Assembly: GCA_903895845.1 (NCBI GenBank)
Contig: CAITVK010000062.1
Span: forward strand, 1 to 64,000
Origin: an uncultured Chitinophagaceae bacterium
GTDB lineage: Bacteria; Bacteroidota; Bacteroidia; Chitinophagales; Chitinophagaceae
Direction: 5' to 3'
Length of the DNA stretch: 64,000 bases
Shown here: piece after piece, positions 55,239 through 63,967 of the stretch
How the letters are laid out: every line of letters begins with the position of its first letter
Numbering within the stretch: position 1 is the first letter of the stretch
Made by a program: the position numbers and the translations under genes
Notes under the pieces: model-generated
Database searches by the model: none
Told to the model about the DNA's origin: nothing
The model's input: only the letters and a program-made list of their open reading frames with translations

Positions 55239-56174
55239 ATGAACTACATCAAACTCCTCGCTGGTTTCTTCGAAAAAGTCGCTGATGATGATAGGCTAAA
55301 CCCTACCCACATCAGTATGTACGTGTCCATATTCCAATTGTGGAATGCCAATCGGTTCAAGAATCCCGTCAGCATATCACGCAATATGGTCATGAAAGTC
55401 TGTAAGATAAGCTCCACGGCCACCTACCACAAGTGTATGAAAGAGTTGCATCAGTTTGGCTATCTAGAGTATGCCCCCTCTTACAACCCATTCAAAGGAA
55501 GCCTCGTTTTTTTGTTCGATTTTTACCCACAAGAAGAGGAAGAAGAGAGGAGTGAAATGGTGGAAAATGACAACCTTTCAAGCAAGCAAAAAACACTCCC
55601 TAACCACATCAAAAAACAAACAGGTGAAGGTGTTGAAAAGGAGGTTATCCACACCAAAAATCAAACAAGTGGTTATCAACAATTAGACCTGTTTAACCTT
55701 ACTAAAATTCAAACAAGTCCTAAACAAGCACTGATACCTTATACAAACAATACAAACAATATAAACATAAAGGATAAGCTAAAAGAGGAAGTTGAAATTC
55801 TAAAAACCATTTCCCCTAAAAAAAATGATTCGGAAATGAAAAAAGAAAAAGAAAAAAGTTGCGCCAAAAAAGAAACAAAAAATAGTTCCAAAATAGCCCC
55901 TTCAGGGGGTAGGGTTGGTGTCCCTACATTGGATGCCGTTCAAGCATATTTCCTCTCAAAAAAATACGCCCCTATCGAAGCCGAGAAGTTCTTCAACTAC
56001 TTCCAAAGCAATGGGTGGCTAGTCGGAGGCAAAGCAAAAATGAAAGACTGGAATGCTGCCGCTCGCAATTGGGTTCTCAATGCCAAAGGCTATTGCCCAC
56101 CACCAAAATACAACGCCCCACTCCCATCCAATCTCCAAACCCTCAAAAACAAAAACTACAATGAACCACTCTAA
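55239..56174 (+). CDS. DnaD-like replication initiation / HTH protein
   Basis: A 311-aa protein with an N-terminal winged-helix segment (LNPTHISMYVSIFQLWN, ISRNMVMKVCKISSTATYHKCMKELHQFGYLEY), a Lys/Thr/Asn-rich linker at about 110-220, and a C-terminal segment (VQAYFLSKKYAPIEAEKFFNYFQSNGW, KDWNAAARNWV) resembling the DnaD C-terminal domain. This architecture is seen in plasmid, phage and ICE replication proteins that help load a helicase. The gene is followed by a DnaC-like ATPase, supporting a replication module. The exact family is not certain. Confidence 0.7.
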   Translation: MNYIKLLAGFFEKVADDDRLNPTHISMYVSIFQLWNANRFKNPVSISRNMVMKVCKISSTATYHKCMKELHQFGYLEYAPSYNPFKGSLVFLFDFYPQEEEEERSEMVENDNLSSKQKTLPNHIKKQTGEGVEKEVIHTKNQTSGYQQLDLFNLTKIQTSPKQALIPYTNNTNNINIKDKLKEEVEILKTISPKKNDSEMKKEKEKSCAKKETKNSSKIAPSGGRVGVPTLDAVQAYFLSKKYAPIEAEKFFNYFQSNGWLVGGKAKMKDWNAAARNWVLNAKGYCPPPKYNAPLPSNLQTLKNKNYNEPL

Positions 56175-56422
56175 TCCTCAGTTCTTCAGTGGCAATCTTT
56201 TATTCCCTAGTTTCCCTTGTGTAAACTTCGTGCACTTTGTGGTTAATCTATTTTTAACTCATAACTCGGTTTCGTGCTTCTTTGAGCCGTGGCGTCTTTG
56301 TGGCGAAGAAACTCGTGTCCATTGTGAAGCCCTTGTGTCCCTTGTGGTTAACTTCTTAATTCCCCTTCAGGGGTTAGGGGTTACTCATTACTCATCACTC
56401 ATATCTCATAATTCATAACTAA
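56175..56422. repeat. mixed repeat region between replication genes
   Basis: No gene. The region contains degraded arms of the GCCACAAAGAC family (CGTCTTTGTGGCGAAG near 56292-56307, CACTTTGTGGTTAA near 56233) and, at the end (about 56383-56417), heptamers TCATTAC, TCATCAC, TCATATC, TCATAAT, TCATAAC directly before the start codon. Confidence 0.65.
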
Positions 56423-57025
56423 ATGCAATTTGACTACAACCTCGCTTGGCAATGGCTCCAACAAAAAGGCAGTGAAACACTTGGCCACAAGTTCAAGCTC
56501 CACGAGTCCGATCGCCCCACCATCAATCAGCTGCTTTGCTATTTCCTGCAAGACCGGTCCCAAGCCTCACAGCTAGGTCTCGACCTGCAAAAGGGAGTAC
56601 TCTTAACTGGGCCTGTAGGATGTGGCAAGACAAGCCTCATGAAACTCATGCGCTTCTTTCTCCAGACAGATGCCCAGCGTTTTCTCACCAAGCCCTGTCG
56701 CGATGTAAGTTTCGAATTTATCCAGAATGGCTTCGAGATTATCCATCGTTATACCCGGATAAATATTCCACAGCCCACAATATGCTTCGACGATTTAGGT
56801 GCCGAAAGCGCCCTCAAATACTATGGCAATGAATGCAATGTCATGGCAGAGGTTCTCCTGTCGCGTTACGACCTCTACGTGTCTCACAAGCTCATTACCC
56901 ACCTAACCACCAACCTATCCGCCAGTGAAATCGAAGCCATCTACGGCAACCGTGTCCGCAGTCGTCTTCGGGAAATGTTCAATCTCATAGCTTTTGATAT
57001 AAACTCTCTTGACAAGAGAACGTGA
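56423..57025 (+). CDS. DnaC-like AAA+ ATPase
   Basis: A 200-aa P-loop protein. Walker A is GPVGCGKTS (about residues 64-72), Walker B CFDDLG, sensor 1 THLTTN, and an Arg-finger region GNRVRSRLREMF near the C-terminus. The order and spacing match DnaC/IstB-type helicase loaders rather than transposition proteins, since no IstA gene is near. With the upstream DnaD-like protein it probably loads the replicative helicase on a mobile element. Short for DnaC (usually about 240 aa) because the N-terminal helicase-binding part is small. Confidence 0.82.
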   Translation: MQFDYNLAWQWLQQKGSETLGHKFKLHESDRPTINQLLCYFLQDRSQASQLGLDLQKGVLLTGPVGCGKTSLMKLMRFFLQTDAQRFLTKPCRDVSFEFIQNGFEIIHRYTRINIPQPTICFDDLGAESALKYYGNECNVMAEVLLSRYDLYVSHKLITHLTTNLSASEIEAIYGNRVRSRLREMFNLIAFDINSLDKRT

Positions 57026-57159
57026 CAAAGTATCCTTCTATTTCATTTTTTTGAAAAATCTAGACGAATATCAACCTGCAACATTATCTTGCCTGTTTTT
57101 ACAACTACTTTTTGTTGAATTAAAACAAAAATTTATCGCTAAAACTCATTGATTAGTTT

Positions 57160-60100
57160 ATGTCCTTTAATGAAAACACGAGAGTTAAAATTCCTGCCAT
57201 ACTTCATCTCAGTAGGCTAGGTTATCAATATTTGCCACTTTCTAAGGCTAATTGGGACGTAAATACAAACATTTTTACCGACATATTCACTGAAAGTATT
57301 CTTAGGCTAAATCCAACGATGGATGCCAGTGATGCAAAAAGAGCTTTTGATGATGTTGCTCTTAGCTTGGATAACGAAGATTTAGGCAAAGCCTTTTACA
57401 ATAATATTCTCTCTACATCAGGCATTAAGCTAATTGATTTTAGCACCCCAGATAATTTCAAGAACAATAATTCTTTTCATGTAGTCACCGAGCTTACTTA
57501 CAAAAATGGGGATGATGAGTTTCGTCCAGACATTACTTTGTTAATCAATGGAATGCCTTTGGCTTTTATCGAAGTAAAAAAGCCAAATAACCAGGAAGGT
57601 GTCTTGGCAGAAAGAGACCGCATAAACACCCGTTTCAAAAACAAGAAGTTTCGCAAGTTCATCAACCTTTCTCAGGTGCTTGTTTTCTCCAATAATATGG
57701 AGTACGACATGGAATCGATAGAGCCAGTTCAAGGGGCTTTTTATGCTTCATCTTCTTACAGTTCTGCAAACTTCAATTGCTTCAGAGAGGAGGAAACCTT
57801 CGATTCAGCAAATATGCTATTACCCGAAGATGATGCCCTCGAAACATTAGTACTTAAAGATAATAACCTTTCTTCCATCAAGTTCTCTCCGGAGTTTATA
57901 ACCAATAAGAATGTCAATACACCCACAAACCGCATCTTAACTTCTTTGTTTTCTAAAGAACGTTTCAGGATGGTGTTAAAATATTGCATCGCTTATGTAC
58001 AAGAAACCCACGGACTAGAAAAACATATCATGCGTTATCCTCAATTATTTGCTACCAAGGCAATTGAGAATACGCTTGATAAAGGCATTAAAAAAGGCAT
58101 CATTTGGCATACGCAAGGCAGTGGCAAAACAGCTTTGTCTTATTACAATGTAAAATACCTCACAGACTATTTCCAAAAGAAATCAGTTGTACCTAAGTTC
58201 TATTTCATTGTTGATAGAATAGATTTAATGACTCAGGCTAAAAAAGAGTTTACCAGCCGTGGGCTTACGGTTTACACCGTAAATTCAAAGGAAGAATTGC
58301 AGAAAAGTTTCAAGCTAAAACAAGCCACCCACAACTATGCTGGCAGGAGCGAAATAACGGTTGTAAACATTCAGAAGTTTAAGGATGATGGCGATGTTAT
58401 TACTTCCAATGATTATGATATAAAAACACAACGGGTTTATTTCTTGGATGAGGTACACAGAAGCTATAATCCCGAAGGTAGTTTTCTCGCAAATCTGGTC
58501 AATTCAGACAGGAGCGCCATTATGATAGGCTTAACAGGTACACCTTTAATTGCCAAGGACAGACGTTCTATTGAAACTTTTGGCAACTACATTCACAAAT
58601 ATTATTACAATGCCTCCATAGCCGATGGCTATACCTTAAAATTGATTAGGGAAGATATAGAAACTAGCTACAAGATTCAGTTGGCAGAAGCTCTTAAAGA
58701 TGTGGAAATATTAAAGGGCGATGCAGACAAACGGGTTCTATATGCCCACGATAAGTTTGTAGAACCATTACTCGATTACATTGTGGAGGACTTTGTAAAC
58801 AGCCGCAAACGTTTGGGCGATCATACCATTGGGGCAATGGTGGTTTGTGATAGTTCGGAGCAAGCCAGAAAGCTATTCGAGGCTTTTATTAGTAAATATA
58901 ACCCTACTCAAAAGACGGTGGAAATAATACAGTCATTTAGTATGGCTGCAGAACCTTCGCCTGTTTATGGGCAATATATTCAGGAACAAAAAAAGAAGCT
59001 CACTGCTACTTTGATACTGCACGACATTGGCAGCAAAGACGACAGAAAACAGGAAGTACAGGATTTTAAGGACGGCAATATCGATTTCCTTTTTGTGTAC
59101 AATATGCTACTTACGGGCTTCGATGCCAAGCGGTTGAAAAAGCTATACATCGGCAGGGTAATAAAAGACCACAACTTATTACAGACTTTAACCCGTGTTA
59201 ATCGTCCATATAAAAAGTTCAGATATGGTTTTGTGGTCGATTTTGCCGACATCAGTAGCGAGTTTGACAAAACCAACAAAGCTTATTTCGAGGAACTACA
59301 GGGTGAATTAGGTGATGAAATGCAGTACTACACTAACCTGTTTAAATCGAGGGAGGAGATAGAACTGGAAATAAAGGACATCAAGGAAAAGTTGTTCCAT
59401 TACGAGTTGAACAATGCGGAAATATTCTCTCAACAAATCAGTCAGATAGAAGACCGTAAAACGGTATTGGAAATAAAACAGGCATTGGAGAATGCAAAGA
59501 ATTTGTACAACCTTATCCGTTTGTATGGTCACTTTGAACTGTTGGAAAAGGTAGATTTCAGAAAGCTGAATCAGTTATACAATGAAACGGCAAGGCATTT
59601 AGATTTATTGAACCTGAAAGAATCGGTTCAAAACAATGTAGATACTACCAACCTACTAAATGTAGCATTGGAGAATGTAATCTTTATGTTCCGTAAGGTA
59701 TCAGAGGCAGAAATGGTTATTGCCGACCAATTAAAAGATATGCTCCGCAAAACCCGTGAGGCATTGGGTGGCAACTTCGACCAAACAGACCCAGAGTTTG
59801 TTTCTTTGTATGACGAACTAAAAAGATTGTTCGATAAAAAGAACCTCGATGAAATTACCCAGGAGGATATGAAGAAAAACATTGCTTCTTTGCAACTCAT
59901 ATTCGATCAAGTTACAGAGTTAAACAGAAAAAATAACTTGCTCAAAGCAAAATATGAGAGCGATACAAAATATGCACGCATACACAAAAGGATATTACAG
60001 AGAGGCAATATTTCTAAACGTGAAAGCGAAATTTGCGAAACATTACTAGAAGTAAAAAAACAAGTGGATGATAAGGTGCTGATAAACGCTAACGTATTGA

Positions 60101-60258
60101 ATAATGAAAGTTATTTTGACAAGTTGATGATACAAACCGTAATTAGCAATTTCACTAAAAGCAAGATTCCACTAGATACCGATTCAGCGAAATTCATCAA
60201 CGGCTGCTTGGTAAAGGAATATTTAAACGAATACCACGGAGCGTTTAGTAATTATTAA
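57160..60258 (+). CDS. hsdR: type I restriction enzyme, R subunit
   Basis: The 1032-aa motor and nuclease subunit of a type I restriction complex. The N-terminal nuclease domain shows the PD-ExK motif (PDITLLINGMPLAFIEVKK). The helicase domains have Walker A HTQGSGKTAL, the DEAD-type box LDEVHRSY and GLTGTPL, followed by motifs FLFVYNMLLTGFDAK and QTLTRVNRPY. The C-terminal helical region (about 720-1030) would contact M2S. It translocates and cuts DNA lacking methylation at the HsdS target. First gene of the R-(four-helix)-M-S operon. Confidence 0.96.
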   Translation: MSFNENTRVKIPAILHLSRLGYQYLPLSKANWDVNTNIFTDIFTESILRLNPTMDASDAKRAFDDVALSLDNEDLGKAFYNNILSTSGIKLIDFSTPDNFKNNNSFHVVTELTYKNGDDEFRPDITLLINGMPLAFIEVKKPNNQEGVLAERDRINTRFKNKKFRKFINLSQVLVFSNNMEYDMESIEPVQGAFYASSSYSSANFNCFREEETFDSANMLLPEDDALETLVLKDNNLSSIKFSPEFITNKNVNTPTNRILTSLFSKERFRMVLKYCIAYVQETHGLEKHIMRYPQLFATKAIENTLDKGIKKGIIWHTQGSGKTALSYYNVKYLTDYFQKKSVVPKFYFIVDRIDLMTQAKKEFTSRGLTVYTVNSKEELQKSFKLKQATHNYAGRSEITVVNIQKFKDDGDVITSNDYDIKTQRVYFLDEVHRSYNPEGSFLANLVNSDRSAIMIGLTGTPLIAKDRRSIETFGNYIHKYYYNASIADGYTLKLIREDIETSYKIQLAEALKDVEILKGDADKRVLYAHDKFVEPLLDYIVEDFVNSRKRLGDHTIGAMVVCDSSEQARKLFEAFISKYNPTQKTVEIIQSFSMAAEPSPVYGQYIQEQKKKLTATLILHDIGSKDDRKQEVQDFKDGNIDFLFVYNMLLTGFDAKRLKKLYIGRVIKDHNLLQTLTRVNRPYKKFRYGFVVDFADISSEFDKTNKAYFEELQGELGDEMQYYTNLFKSREEIELEIKDIKEKLFHYELNNAEIFSQQISQIEDRKTVLEIKQALENAKNLYNLIRLYGHFELLEKVDFRKLNQLYNETARHLDLLNLKESVQNNVDTTNLLNVALENVIFMFRKVSEAEMVIADQLKDMLRKTREALGGNFDQTDPEFVSLYDELKRLFDKKNLDEITQEDMKKNIASLQLIFDQVTELNRKNNLLKAKYESDTKYARIHKRILQRGNISKRESEICETLLEVKKQVDDKVLINANVLNNESYFDKLMIQTVISNFTKSKIPLDTDSAKFINGCLVKEYLNEYHGAFSNY

Positions 60259-60361
60259 TGAGCAATTAGTAATGAGCAATTAGTAATGTGCAATTAGTAA
60301 TTAGTAATTGCTCATTAATAATTGCTAACTGCTAATTGCTAACTGCTAATTAGTAATTAAA
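60259..60361. repeat. heptamer palindrome between hsdR and the four-helix-bundle gene
   Basis: Left units GAGCAAT/TAGTAAT alternate in 7-bp register. Right units TGCTAAC/TGCTAAT are approximate inverse complements around ATTGCTCATTAATAAT. The whole can fold as a long hairpin. Confidence 0.8.
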
Positions 60362-60369
60362 TAAGATTT

Positions 60370-60729
60370 ATGGAAAAAGAAAACATCATAGTAGATAAAA
60401 GCAAAGCGTTGGCCATTAGAATTATTAGGATGTACCAATTTCTTACAACAGAGAAAAAGGAGTTCATTATGAGCAAACAACTTCTCCGTTGTGGCACAAG
60501 CATAGGCGCAAATGTTAGAGAAAGTATTTATGGACAAAGCAGACCCGATTTTCACACCAAACTAACAATCGCATTAAAAGAAGCTGCTGAAACTGAATAC
60601 TGGCTTGAATTACTTTTTGAAACAAATTATATAACTGATGAACAGTACAACAGCATTGCAAATGACTGTAAAGAGGTATTGAAAATTTTAACTGCAATAA
60701 CAAAGCAAACGAAAAGAATTAGTAATTAG
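60370..60729 (+). CDS. four-helix-bundle protein (23S rRNA-IVP family)
   Basis: A 119-aa single-domain helical protein: ALAIRIIRMYQFL, QLLRCGTSIGANVRES, RPDFHTKLTIALKEAAETEYWLELL and KEVLKILTAI match the S23/IVP four-helix-bundle family. Such genes often sit inside unrelated operons in Bacteroidota, including type I R-M operons. Their molecular role is unclear. Heptamer hairpin arrays flank it on both sides, as if the gene and its flanks were one movable cassette. Confidence 0.88.
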   Translation: MEKENIIVDKSKALAIRIIRMYQFLTTEKKEFIMSKQLLRCGTSIGANVRESIYGQSRPDFHTKLTIALKEAAETEYWLELLFETNYITDEQYNSIANDCKEVLKILTAITKQTKRISN

Positions 60730-60813
60730 CAATGAGAAATGAGTAATTGCTAACTACTATTTGCTATTTACTAATTGACTACTGCTAATTGCTAATTACT
60801 AACTACTAATTGA
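60720..60813. repeat. heptamer palindrome between the four-helix-bundle gene and hsdM
   Basis: Units TAGTAAT, TAGCAAT, GAGAAAT, GAGTAAT, then TGCTAAC, TACTATT, TGCTATT, TACTAAT, TGCTAAT keep 7-bp register. Left units are near inverse complements of right ones. The array starts in the last codons of the upstream gene and ends just before the hsdM ATG. Confidence 0.8.
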
Positions 60814-60814
60814 C

Positions 60815-62440
60815 ATGATACAAGATTTTACAAAACAGACAAAAGACCTCATAGACGGCCTAAAAGGCATTTGTGCCAGCTACGGTTTGGGTAATGATGG
60901 CAACGAGTTTAAGATTATCACACAGGTATTTCTTTATAAGTTCATGAACGACAAGTTTGGCTATGAAGCAAAAAACATAGATGCCAAGCTAAAAGAATCA
61001 GAAAATTGGGAGCAGGAAATAGCCACTTATTCAGATGAACAATACGAAATGTTGTTGTTGCAGATGAACCCCGATAGTGCCAAGCTAAAACGGGAACATT
61101 TTCTATCCTACCTTTTCAACAAGCAAGATGCAGAAGATTATGCAAAGCTTTTCGATGATACCCTTCGAGATATCGCCATATTAAACAACGATATTTTCTC
61201 TGTTAAGGAAGAAGAAGGAACTAAAATAAAGCTATTCGACGAGTTGAGCCAGTACATTAGTAGCCCATCAAAAAGGGACGACTTCTGCAAAGCAATCATC
61301 AATCAATTAGTAAACTTTAGCTTCGAGGGAATATTCAGCCAAAAGTTCGATTTCTTCTCTACCATTTTCGAATACCTTATCAAAGATTACAATAAAGATG
61401 GTGGGGGTAAGTATGCAGAATATTACACGCCACATGCTATGGCACACATAATGGCGGCAATATTAGTGGATGGTCCTGTAAGCAATGTTACAGGTTACGA
61501 TCCCTCCGGTGGTTCTGGAACATTGGTTATGAATCTTGCACATGCAATTGGGGAGGACAGGTGTACTATCTATTCGCAGGATATTTCACAGAAGAGTACA
61601 AGCATGTTGCGGCTAAACCTCATTTTAAATAACCTGGTCCATTCCATTCAAAACATCATTCAGGGCAATACCATACTTTCTCCATACCATAAGGTAGATG
61701 GCAAGTTGCGCAAGTTCGATTATATCGTTTCAAATCCTCCTTTCAAACTAGATTTCAGCGATTATGTAGGCGAGTTGGAAACCAAGGAAAATAAGGAACG
61801 TTTTTTTGCAGGTGTTCCCAATATTCCCAATAAAGACAAGGACAAGATGGCTATCTATCCATTGTTCATCCAGCACATTATGTATTCACTTACCGAAGAT
61901 AAAGGCAGGGCAGCTATAGTTGTTCCTACAGGTTTTATCACCGCACAAAGTGGCATTGAGAAAAAGATACGGGAGCGGATGGTGGAGCAAAAAATGCTTC
62001 GTGGAGTAATAAGCATGCCGAGCAACATTTTTGCTACCACGGGTACAAACGTTTCTATCTTGTTTTTAGATAAGGCAAATACCAAGGGCGATATTGTACT
62101 GATGGATGCCAGCAAACTAGGTACTACAGTAAAAGAAGGCAAAAATCAAAAAACACTCCTATCACCCGAAGAAGAACAACTAATTATAGACACCTTTAAA
62201 AATCACGAGGCAAAGGAAGACTTTACGGTGGTGGTTAGTTACGAGCAGATAAAAGAGAAAAACTATAGCTTTAGTGCAGGGCAATATTTTGAGGTACGGA
62301 TAGACTATACCGACATTACTCACGAGGAGTTTACCGCAAAGATGGAAGGCTTTAAGCAAACATTGGATGGTTTATTTGAAGAATCTAAGACATTGGAATT
62401 GGAGATTAAAAAGAATTTGGAGGGACTGGAATATGAGTAA
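60815..62440 (+). CDS. hsdM: type I restriction enzyme, M subunit (N6-adenine methyltransferase)
   Basis: A 541-aa protein with an N-terminal helical HsdM domain (about 1-150), followed by a gamma-class methyltransferase: the AdoMet motif GYDPSGGSGTLVM and the catalytic NPPF in VSNPPFKLDFSDY. The TGFITAQSGIEKKIRERMV region and a C-terminal helical tail complete the family. Together with HsdS it methylates adenine in the host's recognition sequence. The last 8 bp overlap the hsdS start (ATGAGTAA), indicating translational coupling. Confidence 0.96.
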   Translation: MIQDFTKQTKDLIDGLKGICASYGLGNDGNEFKIITQVFLYKFMNDKFGYEAKNIDAKLKESENWEQEIATYSDEQYEMLLLQMNPDSAKLKREHFLSYLFNKQDAEDYAKLFDDTLRDIAILNNDIFSVKEEEGTKIKLFDELSQYISSPSKRDDFCKAIINQLVNFSFEGIFSQKFDFFSTIFEYLIKDYNKDGGGKYAEYYTPHAMAHIMAAILVDGPVSNVTGYDPSGGSGTLVMNLAHAIGEDRCTIYSQDISQKSTSMLRLNLILNNLVHSIQNIIQGNTILSPYHKVDGKLRKFDYIVSNPPFKLDFSDYVGELETKENKERFFAGVPNIPNKDKDKMAIYPLFIQHIMYSLTEDKGRAAIVVPTGFITAQSGIEKKIRERMVEQKMLRGVISMPSNIFATTGTNVSILFLDKANTKGDIVLMDASKLGTTVKEGKNQKTLLSPEEEQLIIDTFKNHEAKEDFTVVVSYEQIKEKNYSFSAGQYFEVRIDYTDITHEEFTAKMEGFKQTLDGLFEESKTLELEIKKNLEGLEYE

Positions 62441-63689
62441 GAAACGTCTGAGTGATATTATTGATATAATTAGTGGGGGTACTCCAAAAACTTCCGTTAC
62501 TGAATATTGGGAAGATGGAGATATTGGGTGGCTTTCAGTGACTGATTTTAATAATGATTTACGTTATGTTTATGATTCTGAAAAAAAGATAACTAAAGAA
62601 GGACTTAAAAGTAGCAATACGAAACTTTTAAATAAAGGCGATATTATAATATCTGCAAGAGGAACTGTTGGGGCATTAGCTCAAATCGGTAACCCAATGT
62701 GCTTTAACCAATCATGTTTTGGAATTAGAGGAAAAAAGGGAATAATTGATACTGACTTTCTATACTACTGTTTGAAAAACTATGTTTCAAACATACAGAA
62801 ACGAAGCCAAGGTTCTGTTTTTGACACAATTAATTTGAGTTCTTTTGATTTAATGGAAATTGAATATCCTGCAAGTATCACTACCCAACAAAAAATAGCA
62901 TCAGTCCTTTCCTCTCTCGATACCAAAATAGAGCTCAATAACCGCATCAATGCTGAGTTGGAAGCAATGGCAAAAACATTGTACGACTATTGGTTTGTGC
63001 AGTTCGATTTTCCTTATTCCCCTACTTCGGAGGGGTGTCTGCAAGACGGGGTGGTTGGTAAACCCTACAAATCGAGTGGCGGTAAAATGGTTTGGAATGA
63101 TGAACTGAAAAGAGAGATACCTGAGGGGTGGGTAGTGAAAAGTTTATTTAACGAAATGGATGTTCAATATGGGTTTCCATTTGACACATCAAAGTTTACA
63201 GATACTGTTACAGATAAGCCAGTAATAAGGATAAGAGATATTCTCGAAAACACAATTTCTACATATTCAACAGAGGAAGTAAATGTAAAATACAGGTTAA
63301 ATCGCAAAGATTTATTAATTGGGATGGATGGTAATTTTCATTTAAACTTTTGGGATAAAGACGGGGCTTACTTAAATCAACGAAGTGTAAGAATACGCTC
63401 AAAAGAGAAATCTTCAGTTTCAAACTATCAAGCTTACTTCGAATTAGCACCACACATAAAGGCAAGAGAAAAGAATGTTTCAAGAACAACTGTTGGTCAT
63501 CTAAGCGACAAGGATTTAAAAAGGTTATTTGTTATTTCACCATTAGTAACAAAATATTTCAACCCCAAACAAACATTTGATAATTTGCTTGAAAAGATAA
63601 TATCAAACCGATTAGAGAACCAAAAACTATCTGAACTGCGGGATTGGTTATTACCCATGCTGATGAATGGGCAGGTAAGGGTAAAATAA
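62433..63689 (+). CDS. hsdS: type I restriction enzyme, S (specificity) subunit
   Basis: 418 aa from the ATG at 62433 (MSKKRLSDIID), chosen because it overlaps the hsdM stop in the usual ATGA manner. The longer frame from 62367 reads hsdM codons out of frame. Two target-recognition domains are seen: about 1-165 (IISGGTPKTS, WLSVTDF) and about 235-400 (LFNEMDVQYGFPF). Each is followed by a helical spacer: ITTQQKIASVLSSLDTKIELNNRIN and LENQKLSELRDWLLPMLMNGQV. The domains are not similar to each other, so the target is bipartite and asymmetric. The exact sequence cannot be predicted. Confidence 0.94.
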   Translation: MSKKRLSDIIDIISGGTPKTSVTEYWEDGDIGWLSVTDFNNDLRYVYDSEKKITKEGLKSSNTKLLNKGDIIISARGTVGALAQIGNPMCFNQSCFGIRGKKGIIDTDFLYYCLKNYVSNIQKRSQGSVFDTINLSSFDLMEIEYPASITTQQKIASVLSSLDTKIELNNRINAELEAMAKTLYDYWFVQFDFPYSPTSEGCLQDGVVGKPYKSSGGKMVWNDELKREIPEGWVVKSLFNEMDVQYGFPFDTSKFTDTVTDKPVIRIRDILENTISTYSTEEVNVKYRLNRKDLLIGMDGNFHLNFWDKDGAYLNQRSVRIRSKEKSSVSNYQAYFELAPHIKAREKNVSRTTVGHLSDKDLKRLFVISPLVTKYFNPKQTFDNLLEKIISNRLENQKLSELRDWLLPMLMNGQVRVK

Positions 63690-63736
63690 TGGGTTTGATA
63701 CACAGCAGAAAACCATTGTTAGCTAACATTGGGCAA

Positions 63737-63967
63737 AAGCTGGCTGCTTTTGTAGTAAACTTGACAAGAAAGGTAGTCCGCTTGTCAAGTTTTGACAAAA
63801 CCTGACAAGAAATGGGGTAAACTTGACAAGAATGGTACTTCGCTTGTCAGGTTTTGGTAAAAGCTGACAAGTTTTGGGGTAAAGCAGTCAGCTTTTATAA
63901 AAAGAGTGCTGACTTTATAATAAAGAGAGCTGACTTTGAGTGAAAGCTGTCGGATGTTGAGCAGCAA
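63737..63967. repeat. 21-bp tandem repeat array, about eleven units, after hsdS
   Basis: Units with cores CTTGACAAG, CTTGTCAAG, CTGACAAG and GCTGACTTT repeat every 21 bp from 63737 to 63967. Early units are near-palindromic (CTTGTCAAG), later ones diverge. An open frame on the minus strand (63785-63991) reads heptads but lacks support as a gene. The window ends 33 bp later. Confidence 0.85.

Noticed and set aside
62367-62432. 22-codon N-terminal extension of HsdS
   Set aside because: It is an out-of-frame reading of hsdM. The ATG at 62433 overlapping the hsdM stop is the normal arrangement.
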